From IMG/VR virus record IMGVR_UViG_3300030385_001612, positions 1 through 27,531 of that record: 27,531 nt of DNA; one strand, 5' to 3'. Positions within the stretch are counted from its first letter, which is position 1; the number at the start of each line of letters is the position of its first letter. The notes under the pieces are model-generated. The model was given only the letters and a program-made list of their open reading frames with translations. It made no database searches and was not told the origin of the DNA. Positions 19,318 to 27,531 of this stretch are shown piece after piece. Made by a program: the position numbers and the translations under genes. Source of the DNA: a virus.

Positions 19318-19602
19318 ATGGACAACAAACTTCTTTACGTTTTGGCCGACGCCGTTGATGCCTACAAAGCCGCTGGAATGCGGGGGAGAAATTATGTCAT
19401 CCTGGGGTACAAAGCCGATAAGCTCCTCAAGGATTACCCGAAGCATTATGCCCGTCATAGCAACGGCAAAGTGAAATTTGTAGGAAAAACCGCCGATGAT
19501 ATTTTGGAAGAATATCTTTCCGGGTTAGGTTATGACCCTGGAAGCAAAAGGTGGCATCAGTTAGTTAGCAGTGTAATCGACATATGCAGAGAGGGTAATT
19601 AG
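19318..19602 (+). CDS. Hypothetical 94-residue protein before the large terminase
   Basis: ATG at 19318. The upstream 18 bases (TTACTTATATAGATAAT region) contain no ribosome-binding sequence, unlike almost every other gene here. The protein is helical and basic (NYVILGYKADKLLKDYPKHY, RHSNGKVKFVG) with an acidic C-terminal helix. Its stop shares one base with the terminase start (TAGTG), so it is translationally coupled to it. A packaging-associated role is inferred from position only. Confidence 0.55.
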   Translation: MDNKLLYVLADAVDAYKAAGMRGRNYVILGYKADKLLKDYPKHYARHSNGKVKFVGKTADDILEEYLSGLGYDPGSKRWHQLVSSVIDICREGN

Positions 19603-21089
19603 TGGACATATCCACGATACAGCAGAATCTGAATTCTTTCGCGGAAGCCGATAAAAAAGAAATACTTGATATCATCAATAGACTTTCTACTGCGAAGGCA
19701 AGAGTTGCATCACATCAGGATTTCCTAACTTTCGTCAGGGAGGTGTGGCCCGCATTTATCGAAGGTTCGCATCATAAAACCATGTCGGACGCATTCAATC
19801 GTATTGCGGAAGGGAGTCTCAAGAGGCTGATCGTAAATATGCCCCCCAGGCATACCAAATCGGAATTCGCGTCACATCTGTTTCCTGCCTGGTATCTGGG
19901 AAAGTTTCCTGATCGTAAGGTTATTCAAACTGCTCACACGGCAGAGCTTGCAGTGGGATTCGGTCGTAAGGTTCGTAACCTCGTTGGCTCCAGCGAATAC
20001 GCTGATATATTTCCGGGCGTTGCCCTGAGTGCGGACTCGAAAGCTGCGGGACGCTGGAACACGAACAAGGGTGGCGATTATTTCGCTATCGGGGTTGGTG
20101 GTGCGGTAACTGGTAAGGGTGCGGACATACTGATCGTGGATGATCCCCACTCAGAGCAGGAAGCTGCTCTTAATGATCCATCCGTATATGATCGTACATA
20201 TGAATGGTATACATCCGGTCCTCGTCAGAGATTGCAGCCCGGTGGGGCGATATGTCTGGTGATGACCAGATGGTCCAAAAAGGATCTGACCGGAAGTATC
20301 ATCAAGGCATCAGTCCAAAGAGGTGGTGCGGATGAGTGGGAGGTAATTGAGTTTCCTGCCATCCTTCCCAGCGGAAAACCCTTGTGGCCTGGGTTCTGGC
20401 CGCTTGAACAGCTCGAAGCTCTGAAGGCGGAACTTCCTGTTGGCAAGTGGACCGCCCAGTATCAGCAAGATCCGACTTCCGAAGAAGGCGCGATCATCAA
20501 ACGGGAGTGGTGGAAGGAGTGGGAAGAGAAAGATCCGCCCAAGTGTGAATTTGTCATACAGTCCTGGGATACTGCGTTTCTTGCAAAGGAAACCGCAGAC
20601 TACAGTGCATGTACGACATGGGGTGTATTTACAGATGAAAACAAAATAACGAACATTATTTTGCTGGATGCGCTCGAAGAACGTCTTGAGTTTCCAGATC
20701 TGAAAACCCGTGCCTATGAGATGTACAAAGAATACAAACCCGATGCCTTTATCGTGGAGGCGAAGGCGGCGGGTACGCCGTTGATCTTTGAATTGCGGCG
20801 TATGGGAATTCCGGTAGGCGAGTATGTTCCCAGTAGGGGGAAGGATAAGATAGCCAGGGTAAACGCCATTTCCGATTTATTTTCTTCCGGTCATGTTTGG
20901 GCACCCAAAAAAAGATGGGCGGAAAAGGTGATTGAGGAGTTTGCTGCATTTCCTACCGGAGACCATGATGATCTGGTGGATTCTTCCACACAGGCACTTT
21001 TGCGTTTTAGGCAGGGTGGTTTTATTTCTATAGAGAGCGACGAACCCATGGGTGATCTGCTTCCGACGCGTAAGGCCGACTACTACTGA
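19602..21089 (+). CDS. terL: Terminase large subunit (packaging ATPase and nuclease)
   Basis: A 495-residue protein, GTG start behind GAGGG. ATPase part: Walker A-like NMPPRHTKSE at 79-88, Walker B DILIVDDPH at 175-183, coupling motif CLVMTRW near 218-224. Nuclease part (RNase H fold): SWDTAF with Asp323, IVEAKAAG with Glu386 and GDHDDLVDSS with Asp454-457. These are the acidic residues that bind metal and cut the concatemer. The protein pumps DNA into the prohead through the portal encoded next. Length and motif order are typical. It is unusual that the small subunit is 5.2 kb upstream beyond a block of opposite genes. Confidence 0.92.
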   Translation: MDISTIQQNLNSFAEADKKEILDIINRLSTAKARVASHQDFLTFVREVWPAFIEGSHHKTMSDAFNRIAEGSLKRLIVNMPPRHTKSEFASHLFPAWYLGKFPDRKVIQTAHTAELAVGFGRKVRNLVGSSEYADIFPGVALSADSKAAGRWNTNKGGDYFAIGVGGAVTGKGADILIVDDPHSEQEAALNDPSVYDRTYEWYTSGPRQRLQPGGAICLVMTRWSKKDLTGSIIKASVQRGGADEWEVIEFPAILPSGKPLWPGFWPLEQLEALKAELPVGKWTAQYQQDPTSEEGAIIKREWWKEWEEKDPPKCEFVIQSWDTAFLAKETADYSACTTWGVFTDENKITNIILLDALEERLEFPDLKTRAYEMYKEYKPDAFIVEAKAAGTPLIFELRRMGIPVGEYVPSRGKDKIARVNAISDLFSSGHVWAPKKRWAEKVIEEFAAFPTGDHDDLVDSSTQALLRFRQGGFISIESDEPMGDLLPTRKADYY

Positions 21090-21151
21090 TTGTTGACCCT
21101 GGGGTTATAGTATTTCATTGTGTGTACTTCATATTATGAGAAGGATGATCC

Positions 21152-23734
21152 GTGGCAGTAGATAAATCACTAGATCCTTTTTTCGGCGGAGATGATTTTG
21201 ATATGGGTCCAGAAGGACTCATGCTTGCAGAAGAGGAGATGGCCTTACCGGAGTCTCTGGTAACCGAATTGGATGATGGCGGCGTCGAAATTGATTTCGA
21301 TCCGATGGCACCGGAAGGTGGTATTGGTGAGAAATTCGAGTCGAACCTTGCCGAATATATAGAAGATGACGAACTACGCACCATTGCCCTGGATCTTATC
21401 TCCAAGTTCGATGCAGATAAAAGTAGTAGATCGTCCTGGGAGCAGACGTATGAGCAGGGCCTCGACCAGCTTGGTCTGGAGATAGAAGATCGCACGACAC
21501 CTTGGGCCGGAGCGTGCGGGGTATTCCATCCGATGCTGTCCGAGGCGGTAGTGAGATTCCAGAGTCAAACGATTCAGGAGATCATGCCAGCCCAGGGTCC
21601 GGTCAAGACTCAGATATGGGGCACCTTTAGTCCCGAAAGGGACAAGCAGGCGAAACGGGTTCAGCAATATCTGAACTATCAGCTTCTTGAAGTTATGACT
21701 GAATACAGGTCTGAAACGGAGAAGCTTCTTTTCAGTTTGCCGCTGGCTGGTTCTGCATTTCGTAAAATCTATTTTGATCCATCCCTGGGCAGACCTACTT
21801 CGATGTTCGTTCCGGCGGAGGATTTTGTCGTTTCGTACAATGAGGCCGATCTGGCGCAGGCGGAGCGGTACACTCATGTAATGAATAGGAGCACAAATCA
21901 AATCAGGAAGCTTCAGGTAAGCGGGTTCTACCGTGATGTCGAACTAACGCCCTCCCATATCGAAGAAGACATAGTAACAGATAAATATTTAGATATTGGA
22001 GGCGTGAAGCCGTCCTGGGACAAGGACGAGCGGCACCAGCTTCTCGAAATGCACGTTGATCTGGATCTGCCTGGATTTGAGGACGGCGACGGTGTTGCCC
22101 TCCCGTATGTCATTACGATAGAGAAGGGAAATAGCACTATATTGTCGATTTACAGGAACTGGGCCGAAGACGATCCACATCGAATAAAAAAACAACACTT
22201 CGTACATTACGGATACGTTCCTGGGATCGGGTTTTACAATCTTGGATTGATCCATATGATCGGCGGACTCGCGAAGTCAGCGACGAGCCTGCTGCGCCAA
22301 CTCGTTGACGCGGGCACCCTATCGAATTTGCCTGGCGGTCTTAAAACCCGTGGGTTGAGAATCAAGGGTGATGATACGCCCATTATGCCGGGAGAATTCA
22401 GAGACGTTGATGTACCGGGAGGGGCGATTCGTGACAACATCACCTTCCTTCCTTATAAGGAACCTTCTTCGGTTCTTTACCAATTACTGGGCAACATTGT
22501 GGAAGAAGGACGCAGATTCGCGTCCATGGCCGATATGAAAATAGCGGACATGAATCAAGAGGCTCCCGTTGGAACCACTCTTGCGATCATGGAGCGGGCC
22601 ATGAAGGTCCAGTCTGCGATTCAGGCGAGAATTCATGCAAGCCTGAAGCAAGAATATAAAATTTTGTCTGAAATTATTAGAGATTACACTGATCCGGCGT
22701 ATCCGTATGAAACCGAGGCCGGAGAGGAGATTAAAGTTGAAGATTTTGATGATCGTATTGATGTTGTGCCTGTGTCGGACCCCAATGCGTCCAGCATGGC
22801 ACAACGGATCATGCAATACCAAGCCGCCCTGCAACTAGCAGCCCAGGCACCGAATCTTTATGACATGCCACTTCTGCACAGGCAGATGATGGAATTGATT
22901 GGTATTCCGAATGCCGACAAGGTTGTTCCCGATACGGATGATGTACCTCCGAAAGATCCTGTTAGCGAAAATCAGGATATACTTACGATGTCACCTGTTA
23001 AGGCATATGAATACCAGGATCACGATGCTCACATGCGTGTCCATATGGTATTGAAAAGTGATCCGCAGATGGCGCAGGAAGTTCAGAATAGTCCTGCTGG
23101 CGGTGCGGTCATGGGTGCACTTGATGCACATGTCAGGGAGCATCTGGCCTTCATCTTCCGTAGACAGATAGAGGAAGAGTTGGGTGTTCCGTTGCCTCCG
23201 GTCGATCAGCCGCTACCCGAAGATGTCGAAAAGAGGCTCAGTAGCTTGGTTGCCGAAGCCGCCGATCAGATGACTGGCAAGAAGCAGCAACAGCAACAGG
23301 CACAGCAACAGGCCGAGCAGCAGCAAGATCCGATTATCCAGCAGCGGGAACGCGAGCTTGGAATTCGGGAGTCCGAAGTTCAGCGGAAGCAGCAAGCCGA
23401 CGAGGCCAAGCAGCAGATTGAACAGCAGAAGATGGCGGCGGATCAACAGCAGGATGCGGCGGAACTTGAGTTGGAACGTGAGAAACTTGCTCTGGATGAG
23501 ACGGAACTGATGATTAAAACCCAGATAGACCGCGAGCAGTTCGAGGCGTTGCAGGAAGCGGAGGGCTATAAGCACGAGGTGGACCAGAAGGAACGTAAAG
23601 CCGACCGCGAAGATAAAAGGGGTAAGGAATTCTTAGAACAACAGGAACGTGAGACTGATCGTGAGGCAGATGGATATAAGACAGCCTTGGATTTAGAGCA
23701 AAGAGAAAGGGACAGGAAGTCTAAGGGTGAGTGA
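21152..23734 (+). CDS. Portal protein with Gln-rich coiled-coil tail
   Basis: An 860-residue protein with a GTG start behind GAGAAGGATGATCC. The N-terminal part is acidic (LEDDG-like, DDELRTIALDL), then SSWEQTYEQGLDQLGLEIED and TPWAGACGVFHPML, a block typical of portals of marine-type phages. It continues with DPSLGRPTSMFVPAEDFVV and RFASMADMKIADMNQEAPVG. The portal is the dodecameric ring through which DNA enters and leaves the head. From about residue 708 to the end there is a very polar Gln/Glu/Lys coiled coil (for example QQQQQAQQQAEQQQD), which makes the protein longer than most portals. It is coupled to the next gene. Confidence 0.85.
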   Translation: MAVDKSLDPFFGGDDFDMGPEGLMLAEEEMALPESLVTELDDGGVEIDFDPMAPEGGIGEKFESNLAEYIEDDELRTIALDLISKFDADKSSRSSWEQTYEQGLDQLGLEIEDRTTPWAGACGVFHPMLSEAVVRFQSQTIQEIMPAQGPVKTQIWGTFSPERDKQAKRVQQYLNYQLLEVMTEYRSETEKLLFSLPLAGSAFRKIYFDPSLGRPTSMFVPAEDFVVSYNEADLAQAERYTHVMNRSTNQIRKLQVSGFYRDVELTPSHIEEDIVTDKYLDIGGVKPSWDKDERHQLLEMHVDLDLPGFEDGDGVALPYVITIEKGNSTILSIYRNWAEDDPHRIKKQHFVHYGYVPGIGFYNLGLIHMIGGLAKSATSLLRQLVDAGTLSNLPGGLKTRGLRIKGDDTPIMPGEFRDVDVPGGAIRDNITFLPYKEPSSVLYQLLGNIVEEGRRFASMADMKIADMNQEAPVGTTLAIMERAMKVQSAIQARIHASLKQEYKILSEIIRDYTDPAYPYETEAGEEIKVEDFDDRIDVVPVSDPNASSMAQRIMQYQAALQLAAQAPNLYDMPLLHRQMMELIGIPNADKVVPDTDDVPPKDPVSENQDILTMSPVKAYEYQDHDAHMRVHMVLKSDPQMAQEVQNSPAGGAVMGALDAHVREHLAFIFRRQIEEELGVPLPPVDQPLPEDVEKRLSSLVAEAADQMTGKKQQQQQAQQQAEQQQDPIIQQRERELGIRESEVQRKQQADEAKQQIEQQKMAADQQQDAAELELEREKLALDETELMIKTQIDREQFEALQEAEGYKHEVDQKERKADREDKRGKEFLEQQERETDREADGYKTALDLEQRERDRKSKGE

Positions 23735-23915
23735 AGGCGTCTTACCCCTCCTTCGTAAGAAGTTAAGGGAGCAGATGAATGAGCTTGCCGATCATCTGGC
23801 GTTAGGTTCTGCTAAAGACATAGAAGAATACCGCAAAGTGTGCGGCATGATAGAAGGTCTTGCTTGGGCCGAGCGTGAGGTTATTGATATGCAGGAAAGA
23901 CTTAGAGATGGCTAA
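23727..23915 (+). CDS. Small helical protein after the portal, 62 residues
   Basis: GTG at 23727 overlaps the portal stop by 8 bases. The protein is helical and charged (RKKLREQMNELADHL, GLAWAEREVIDMQERL). A small protein at this position is common in related phage head clusters, but its function is not known. No family recognised. Confidence 0.55.
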   Translation: MSEGVLPLLRKKLREQMNELADHLALGSAKDIEEYRKVCGMIEGLAWAEREVIDMQERLRDG

Positions 23916-23930
23916 AAAGAAAAATTAACA

Positions 23931-23945
23931 CACTCAATTAGAGTG
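23931..23945. other. Small hairpin before the co-chaperonin gene
   Basis: CACTC (23931-23935) and GAGTG (23941-23945) pair around AATTA, 20 bases before the co-chaperonin start. It may pause transcription or shape translation; too small to assign a role. Confidence 0.25.
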
Positions 23946-23965
23946 CAACTTAACGAGAGGTCTTA

Positions 23966-24376
23966 ATGGCTACGCTCGCACAAGAAGTAGAAAAACAGTT
24001 AATGGAATTAGATGTTTCCGCAGAAGAAGAGTCTCCGCGCCTTGCTAGTCAGTTACCGGAGCCAAAGGGATACAAAATCCTTATTGCACTACCCGAAATT
24101 GATGAAACCACGGAAGGTGGGATCGTAAAATCGGCGCAGACTCAGCATGAAGAGTCGATTGCCACTGTTGTGGGCTGGGTGGTGTCTATGGGATCTGATT
24201 GCTATTCCGAGTTTACCCGATTTCCCAGTGGGCCATATTGTCAGGTGGGTGATTTTGTTGTTTTTCGAGCCTTCAGTGGTACTAGACTGAAAATTCGTGG
24301 TAAAGAGTTCCGTTTAATCAATGATGACACTGTAGAGGCGGTCGTAGAAGACCCCAGAGGCGTGGAAAGGGCCTAA
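23966..24376 (+). CDS. GroES-like co-chaperonin
   Basis: The 136-residue protein carries the GroES fold pattern after a 33-residue N-terminal extension: KGYKILIALPEIDETTEGG starts the barrel and includes the mobile loop GGIVKSAQ (51-58), with Ile-Val that contacts GroEL. Then VVGWVVSMGSDCY, a loop, GDFVVFRAFSGTRLKIRGKE and EFRLINDDTVEAVV close the barrel. GroES-type lids cap the chaperonin during folding; phage versions such as T4 gp31 are needed for capsid folding. Position directly before scaffold and capsid genes fits that role. ATG behind GAGAGGTCTTA. The extension and the small insert are unusual compared with bacterial GroES of about 97 residues. Confidence 0.75.
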   Translation: MATLAQEVEKQLMELDVSAEEESPRLASQLPEPKGYKILIALPEIDETTEGGIVKSAQTQHEESIATVVGWVVSMGSDCYSEFTRFPSGPYCQVGDFVVFRAFSGTRLKIRGKEFRLINDDTVEAVVEDPRGVERA

Positions 24377-24377
24377 A

Positions 24378-25364
24378 ATGAGTGAAGAAACCGGAAGAAT
24401 GACCGAAGAAGACAAGTTTTTAGGTGTTAGAACCACTATTGAGCCTCCTGCGGAGACCCAAACTAGTTCTGAAGTGGATGAGATTGAGGTTAGCGTCGTT
24501 GATGACCGACCAATGGAGGACAAAAGGGACTCTGGTGCCTCAGATGACGACCCTGAGCTTAAACAATACGGCCAAAAGGTCCAAAAACGCATCAAAAAGC
24601 TGAAATACGACTACCATGAGGAGCGAAGGGCCAAGGAAGAGTCGCATAGGCTTGCAAATGAGGCCGTTAACTACACTCAATCACTTCAAACCGAAAATCA
24701 GAGGCTGATTAGGCTTGTTCAGGACTCTCAGACCGCTTTAACGGAGCAAACCAAGCATAGAGCAAGTGCATCTATGTCTATTGCCGAAGAAAACTTCAAA
24801 AAGGCCCACGAATCGGGTGATTCGGGGAGAATTGCCAGTGCACAGAAGGATTTGACCAATGCACAGCTTGCACAGGCGTATGCACCCTCTGTTTCGCAGA
24901 AGATTATAGATAATTGGAAGCGTAGTGTGCTTGCAGAGGATCAAGAGTTGGCTGCACAACAACAACACGCTCCTCCCCCTCCCCCCGAACCCGATGCCAA
25001 GGCTGTAGAGTGGCAAAAAGACAATCCGTGGTTCGGTAACGATAAGGAGATGACTAGTCTTGCATATGGTGTACATGAGAGACTTGTTAGAGAAGAAGGT
25101 GTTGACCCAGACACGGACGAATACTATCAATTGATTGATCAACGTATGAAAGAGATCTTTCCTACGCACTTCAGTGGAGATAGCGGCAGGCTCGTTGTCG
25201 AAACTGCCCGCCGCAAGGTGAATCCGGTTGTAGCACCTGCATCAAGAAATAATGGTGCGATTCCGCGCAAGGTTACACTAACTCAGACCCAGGTACGACT
25301 CGCGAAACGCCTGGGACTTACGCCGCAACAATATGCGGTACAGCTAATGAAGGAGATGTCCTGA
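24378..25364 (+). CDS. Scaffold-like head assembly protein
   Basis: A 328-residue protein starting one base after the co-chaperonin stop. The N-terminal third is acidic and disordered in character, then a long coiled coil (YHEERRAKEESHRLANEAV, then QTENQRLIRLVQDSQ) and a Pro run (HAPPPPPEPD). After it, NPWFGNDKEMTSLAYGVHER and EEGVDPDTDEYYQLIDQRM form a compact block seen in phage scaffold-like proteins between portal and capsid. The basic C-terminus (LTQTQVRLAKRLGLTPQQYA) could bind the capsid protein. Scaffolds shape the prohead and leave before packaging. Role inferred from position and architecture. No protease is visible next to it. Confidence 0.6.
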   Translation: MSEETGRMTEEDKFLGVRTTIEPPAETQTSSEVDEIEVSVVDDRPMEDKRDSGASDDDPELKQYGQKVQKRIKKLKYDYHEERRAKEESHRLANEAVNYTQSLQTENQRLIRLVQDSQTALTEQTKHRASASMSIAEENFKKAHESGDSGRIASAQKDLTNAQLAQAYAPSVSQKIIDNWKRSVLAEDQELAAQQQHAPPPPPEPDAKAVEWQKDNPWFGNDKEMTSLAYGVHERLVREEGVDPDTDEYYQLIDQRMKEIFPTHFSGDSGRLVVETARRKVNPVVAPASRNNGAIPRKVTLTQTQVRLAKRLGLTPQQYAVQLMKEMS

Positions 25365-25834
25365 TGGCTGAAAAACGCGCACCACGGAAACCCAGAGCAG
25401 TCGAGACCCGTGAAGACGAGACTCGTGACCAGCCCTGGGAACCTGCGTCCATACTCCCTGATCCCATTCCGCAAGAAGGATGGGTGTTTCGATGGATACG
25501 AACATCTATGATCGGTAATGCCGATAATACAAATGTTTCCAAAAAGTTTCGTGAAGGTTGGGAACCAGTTCGTGCCGAAGACCATCCAGAACTTCATATT
25601 ACGAGCGATCATAAGTCAGAATGGGGTGCCAAGGGCAACATTGAAGTCGGTGGGCTTTTGCTCTGTAAATCGCCAGAAGAAACGGTTGCTAAAAGACGGG
25701 AGTATTATCACCGTCATGCACAGTCACAGATGCAAGCCGTCGATAACAATTATATGCGTGAGAACGATCCTCGGATGCCTGTTCTCCCGCCAGATCGTAA
25801 AACTCGTGTGGCATTTGGTGGTGGAAACCGCTAA
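25364..25834 (+). CDS. Head-cluster protein, 156 residues, unknown
   Basis: ATG shares one base with the scaffold stop (TGATG). The N-terminus is very basic and Pro-rich (EKRAPRKPRAVETRE), followed by GWVFRWIRTSMIGN and SKKFREGWEPVRAEDHPEL, then a helical region and DRKTRVAFGGGNR at the end. A protein of this kind often lies between scaffold and capsid in phage head operons. Role in head assembly likely, mechanism unknown. Confidence 0.55.
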   Translation: MAEKRAPRKPRAVETREDETRDQPWEPASILPDPIPQEGWVFRWIRTSMIGNADNTNVSKKFREGWEPVRAEDHPELHITSDHKSEWGAKGNIEVGGLLLCKSPEETVAKRREYYHRHAQSQMQAVDNNYMRENDPRMPVLPPDRKTRVAFGGGNR

Positions 25835-25867
25835 ATGTCACCTCATTTCTAAACAGGTTAGAGAATC

Positions 25868-26485
25868 ATGGCTTCATCAGCTTCACCGTATGGAGCGAGA
25901 CCGATTGGCACATTAAGTGCCTCCGGTTCGTGGACCAGTAAGGTAAGGCATCTACCGATTGCCAGCACTTACGGGACCGCCATTTTTAACGGTGACTTCG
26001 TTACAGTTCATACAGATGGTACCATTACTAAAGACACTGGTACTGCTGCATTGAACTCTGTTGGAATCTTTGTGGGTTGTTCTTATACACCTAGCACAAC
26101 AAGTCAGAAGACGTTTAACACGCAGTGGCCTGCGAGTACAACGGCAACTGATGCGATGGCTTATGTAGTTGACGACCCGCAGGTTGTATTCCAGATGCAA
26201 GGTGACGAAGCCGTCAACACTACAGACCGTGGATTGAACGCGGGTGTGGTGCAGACGGCTGGTAGCACCTCTATCGGTAAATCCAAAAATGCTTTGGATG
26301 CAAGCACACCAGCTACAACGCTGACGCTTCCACTTCGTATCATCGACTTTGTTGATGGTCCAATGAGTAAGCAGCCAGTTGGGACAACAGCTAGTGATTC
26401 GTATCCAGACGTTGTTTGTATTTGGAATTGGCCGTCTAGTGTGACGGTTTCTCCACATCAATATCGACGAGCCACTGGGCAATAG
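25868..26485 (+). CDS. Head decoration or stabilisation protein
   Basis: A 205-residue protein starting at ATG 25868 behind GTTAGAGAATC. It is rich in Thr, Ser and Gly with alternating hydrophobic residues, typical of beta-rich decoration or minor capsid proteins: FNGDFVTVHTDGTITKDTG, then VVFQMQGDEAVNTTDRGLN. The segment PLRIIDFVDGPMSKQ follows. It precedes the major capsid gene by 13 bases. Decoration proteins stabilise the expanded head against the pressure of packed DNA. Assigned from position and composition; a minor head protein is the alternative. Confidence 0.6.
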   Translation: MASSASPYGARPIGTLSASGSWTSKVRHLPIASTYGTAIFNGDFVTVHTDGTITKDTGTAALNSVGIFVGCSYTPSTTSQKTFNTQWPASTTATDAMAYVVDDPQVVFQMQGDEAVNTTDRGLNAGVVQTAGSTSIGKSKNALDASTPATTLTLPLRIIDFVDGPMSKQPVGTTASDSYPDVVCIWNWPSSVTVSPHQYRRATGQ

Positions 26486-26498
26486 GAGAAACTGACTA

Positions 26499-27434
26499 AT
26501 GGCTATATCACGCGCACAACTTCTCAAGGAACTGCTTCCTGGACTTAACGCGCTCTTCGGGATGGAATATGCTCGCTACGATGCGGAGCATAGTGAAATC
26601 TATGAGCAGGAAAGTTCGGATCGGTCATTTGAAGAAGAAGTGAAGCTTTCGGGCTTCGACGCTGCCCCCGTCAAGGACGAGGGATCAGCGATTTCGTATG
26701 ACGCTGCACAGGAGAGCTTCACCGCTCGCTACAATCACGAGACAATCGCCATGGGCTTTGCTATTACGGAAGAAGCCATGGAGGATAATCTCTACGATTC
26801 CCTGTCAGGTCGTTATACGAAGGCTTTGGCTCGCGCCATGGCCCATACCAAGCAGGTTAAAGCTGTTGTTCCTTTGAACAACGGATTTACTGCCGCTTAT
26901 CAGAGCGGCGATGGTGTAAACCTTTTCACGGCATCAGGTGATGGCGTAACTGGCGGTGATGGTCACCCACTCGTTTCGGGTGGTAAGAACTCAAACCGTC
27001 CAGCCACTGCCGTTGACTTCAATGAGACTTCTCTTGAGGCTGCCGTTATCCAGATTGGCAAATGGACAGATGAGCGTGGTCTATTGATCGCTGCTCGTCC
27101 CCAGAAGCTTGTCATCCCGCCAGACTTGCAGTTTGTGGCGACACGGGTGATGAAATCTGATCTTAGACCTTCGACTGCGGACAACGATATCAACGCGGTG
27201 CGTTCGATGGGTGTTGTTCCTGGTGGCACGATTGTGAATCACTATCTGACTGATACGGATGCGTGGTTCCTTCTCAGTGACATTCCGAATGGTCTGAAGC
27301 ACTTTAATCGCGTTTCTCTTGAAACGAGCATGGACGGTGACTTTGATACCGGAAATGTTCGCTATAAGGCTCGTGAGCGGTACAGTTTCGGCATTTCAGA
27401 TCCATTAGGGATCTGGGGATCACCCGGAGCGTAG
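26499..27434 (+). CDS. Major capsid protein, HK97 fold (Mu gpT-like)
   Basis: A 311-residue protein starting at ATG 26499. Near the N-terminus it has LLPGLNALFGMEYARYDAE, then FEEEVKLSGFDAAPVKDEG and YNHETIAMGFAITEEAMEDN. Around 190-230 come ARPQKLVIPPDLQFVATRV and the C-terminal part ends with YKARERYSFGISDPLGIWG. This is the pattern of Mu gpT-type major head subunits, which have the HK97 fold and build the icosahedral shell. Length fits this family. It follows co-chaperonin, scaffold-like and decoration-like genes in the canonical order and ends at a strong terminator, as expected of a highly expressed gene. Confidence 0.8.
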   Translation: MAISRAQLLKELLPGLNALFGMEYARYDAEHSEIYEQESSDRSFEEEVKLSGFDAAPVKDEGSAISYDAAQESFTARYNHETIAMGFAITEEAMEDNLYDSLSGRYTKALARAMAHTKQVKAVVPLNNGFTAAYQSGDGVNLFTASGDGVTGGDGHPLVSGGKNSNRPATAVDFNETSLEAAVIQIGKWTDERGLLIAARPQKLVIPPDLQFVATRVMKSDLRPSTADNDINAVRSMGVVPGGTIVNHYLTDTDAWFLLSDIPNGLKHFNRVSLETSMDGDFDTGNVRYKARERYSFGISDPLGIWGSPGA

Positions 27435-27443
27435 TGAATAAGG

Positions 27444-27490
27444 GGGTGGGGACGGCTCTATGTTTGGACCGTTCCCACCCTTTTTGTTTT
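27444..27490 (+). terminator. Strong intrinsic terminator after the capsid gene
   Basis: GGGTGGGGACGG (27444-27455) pairs with CCGTTCCCACCC (27469-27480), 11 Watson-Crick pairs plus one G-U, around a 13-base loop, followed by TTTTTGTTTT (27481-27490). It sits 10 bases after the capsid stop and ends the head operon. Confidence 0.85.
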
Positions 27491-27496
27491 TCCTGA

Positions 27497-27514
27497 CTAT
27501 CAAACGATTGATAG
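27497..27514. repeat. Inverted repeat just after the head terminator
   Basis: CTATCAA (27497-27503) and TTGATAG (27508-27514) form an exact inverted repeat around ACGA. It may be an operator or leader hairpin for the next, unseen operon. Confidence 0.4.
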
Positions 27515-27531
27515 ACACTAGCCAAGACAGG

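Noticed and set aside
21090-21151. Promoter between large terminase and portal
   Set aside because: No -35/-10 pair at acceptable spacing; the genes are probably co-transcribed.

Overview
The window is part of the genome of a tailed double-stranded DNA bacteriophage (Caudoviricetes). Small and large terminase, portal, a GroES-like co-chaperonin, a scaffold-like protein, a decoration-like protein and an HK97-fold/Mu gpT-like capsid protein are all present, genes are packed with 1-25 base overlaps, and no cellular housekeeping gene is seen. Start codons follow strong Shine-Dalgarno (SD) sequences (GGAG, AAGGAG) and the clearest promoters are sigma-70-like, so the host is a bacterium with ordinary initiation signals. 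Host and phage genus cannot be told from sequence alone. I saw no integrase, CRISPR array or tRNA gene.

Layout: transcription changes direction repeatedly. (1) 3-1322 rightward: end of a metallophosphoesterase-like gene, a winged-helix protein, a membrane coiled-coil protein. (2) 4733-1319 leftward: recombination module with a possible DUF7303-like protein, a PD-(D/E)XK RecB/Cas4-type nuclease, a ParB-like protein, a DUF1071/Sak3-type annealing protein, a small protein with an SSB-like acidic tail, and a 47-residue membrane peptide. (3) 4779-6979 rightward: RusA-like resolvase and a T7 gp4-type primase-helicase, then a terminator. (4) 13709-7134 leftward: small unknown proteins, a fragment of a MoxR gene, and the set MoxR AAA+ ATPase / DUF3150-like protein / metallopeptidase-VWA protein. 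(5) 13926-14387 rightward: small terminase flanked by composite repeats. (6) 18877-14597 leftward: small, often membrane-bound, mostly unknown proteins. (7) 19318-27434 rightward: the packaging and head module, ended by a strong terminator.

How it fits together: modules 2 and 3 copy and recombine the genome (annealing protein plus nuclease, resolvase, primase-helicase). Module 7 builds and fills the head, with the co-chaperonin placed just before the scaffold and capsid genes. Module 4 carries a MoxR-VWA machine of the kind that remodels or activates protein or metal-cofactor targets. Its target here is unknown.

Most striking non-genic signals: seven copies of a 16-bp AT-rich palindrome (consensus CATTAAGTATTTAATG) at gene starts and around the small terminase; two near-identical promoters paired with those palindromes; an array joining the palindrome to CGACCGTA repeats on both sides of the small terminase; a MoxR remnant with a clean 66-codon internal deletion; and a 16-bp perfect inverted repeat plus a second palindrome upstream of the packaging operon. 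Together they suggest an undescribed phage regulatory and/or packaging-recognition system.
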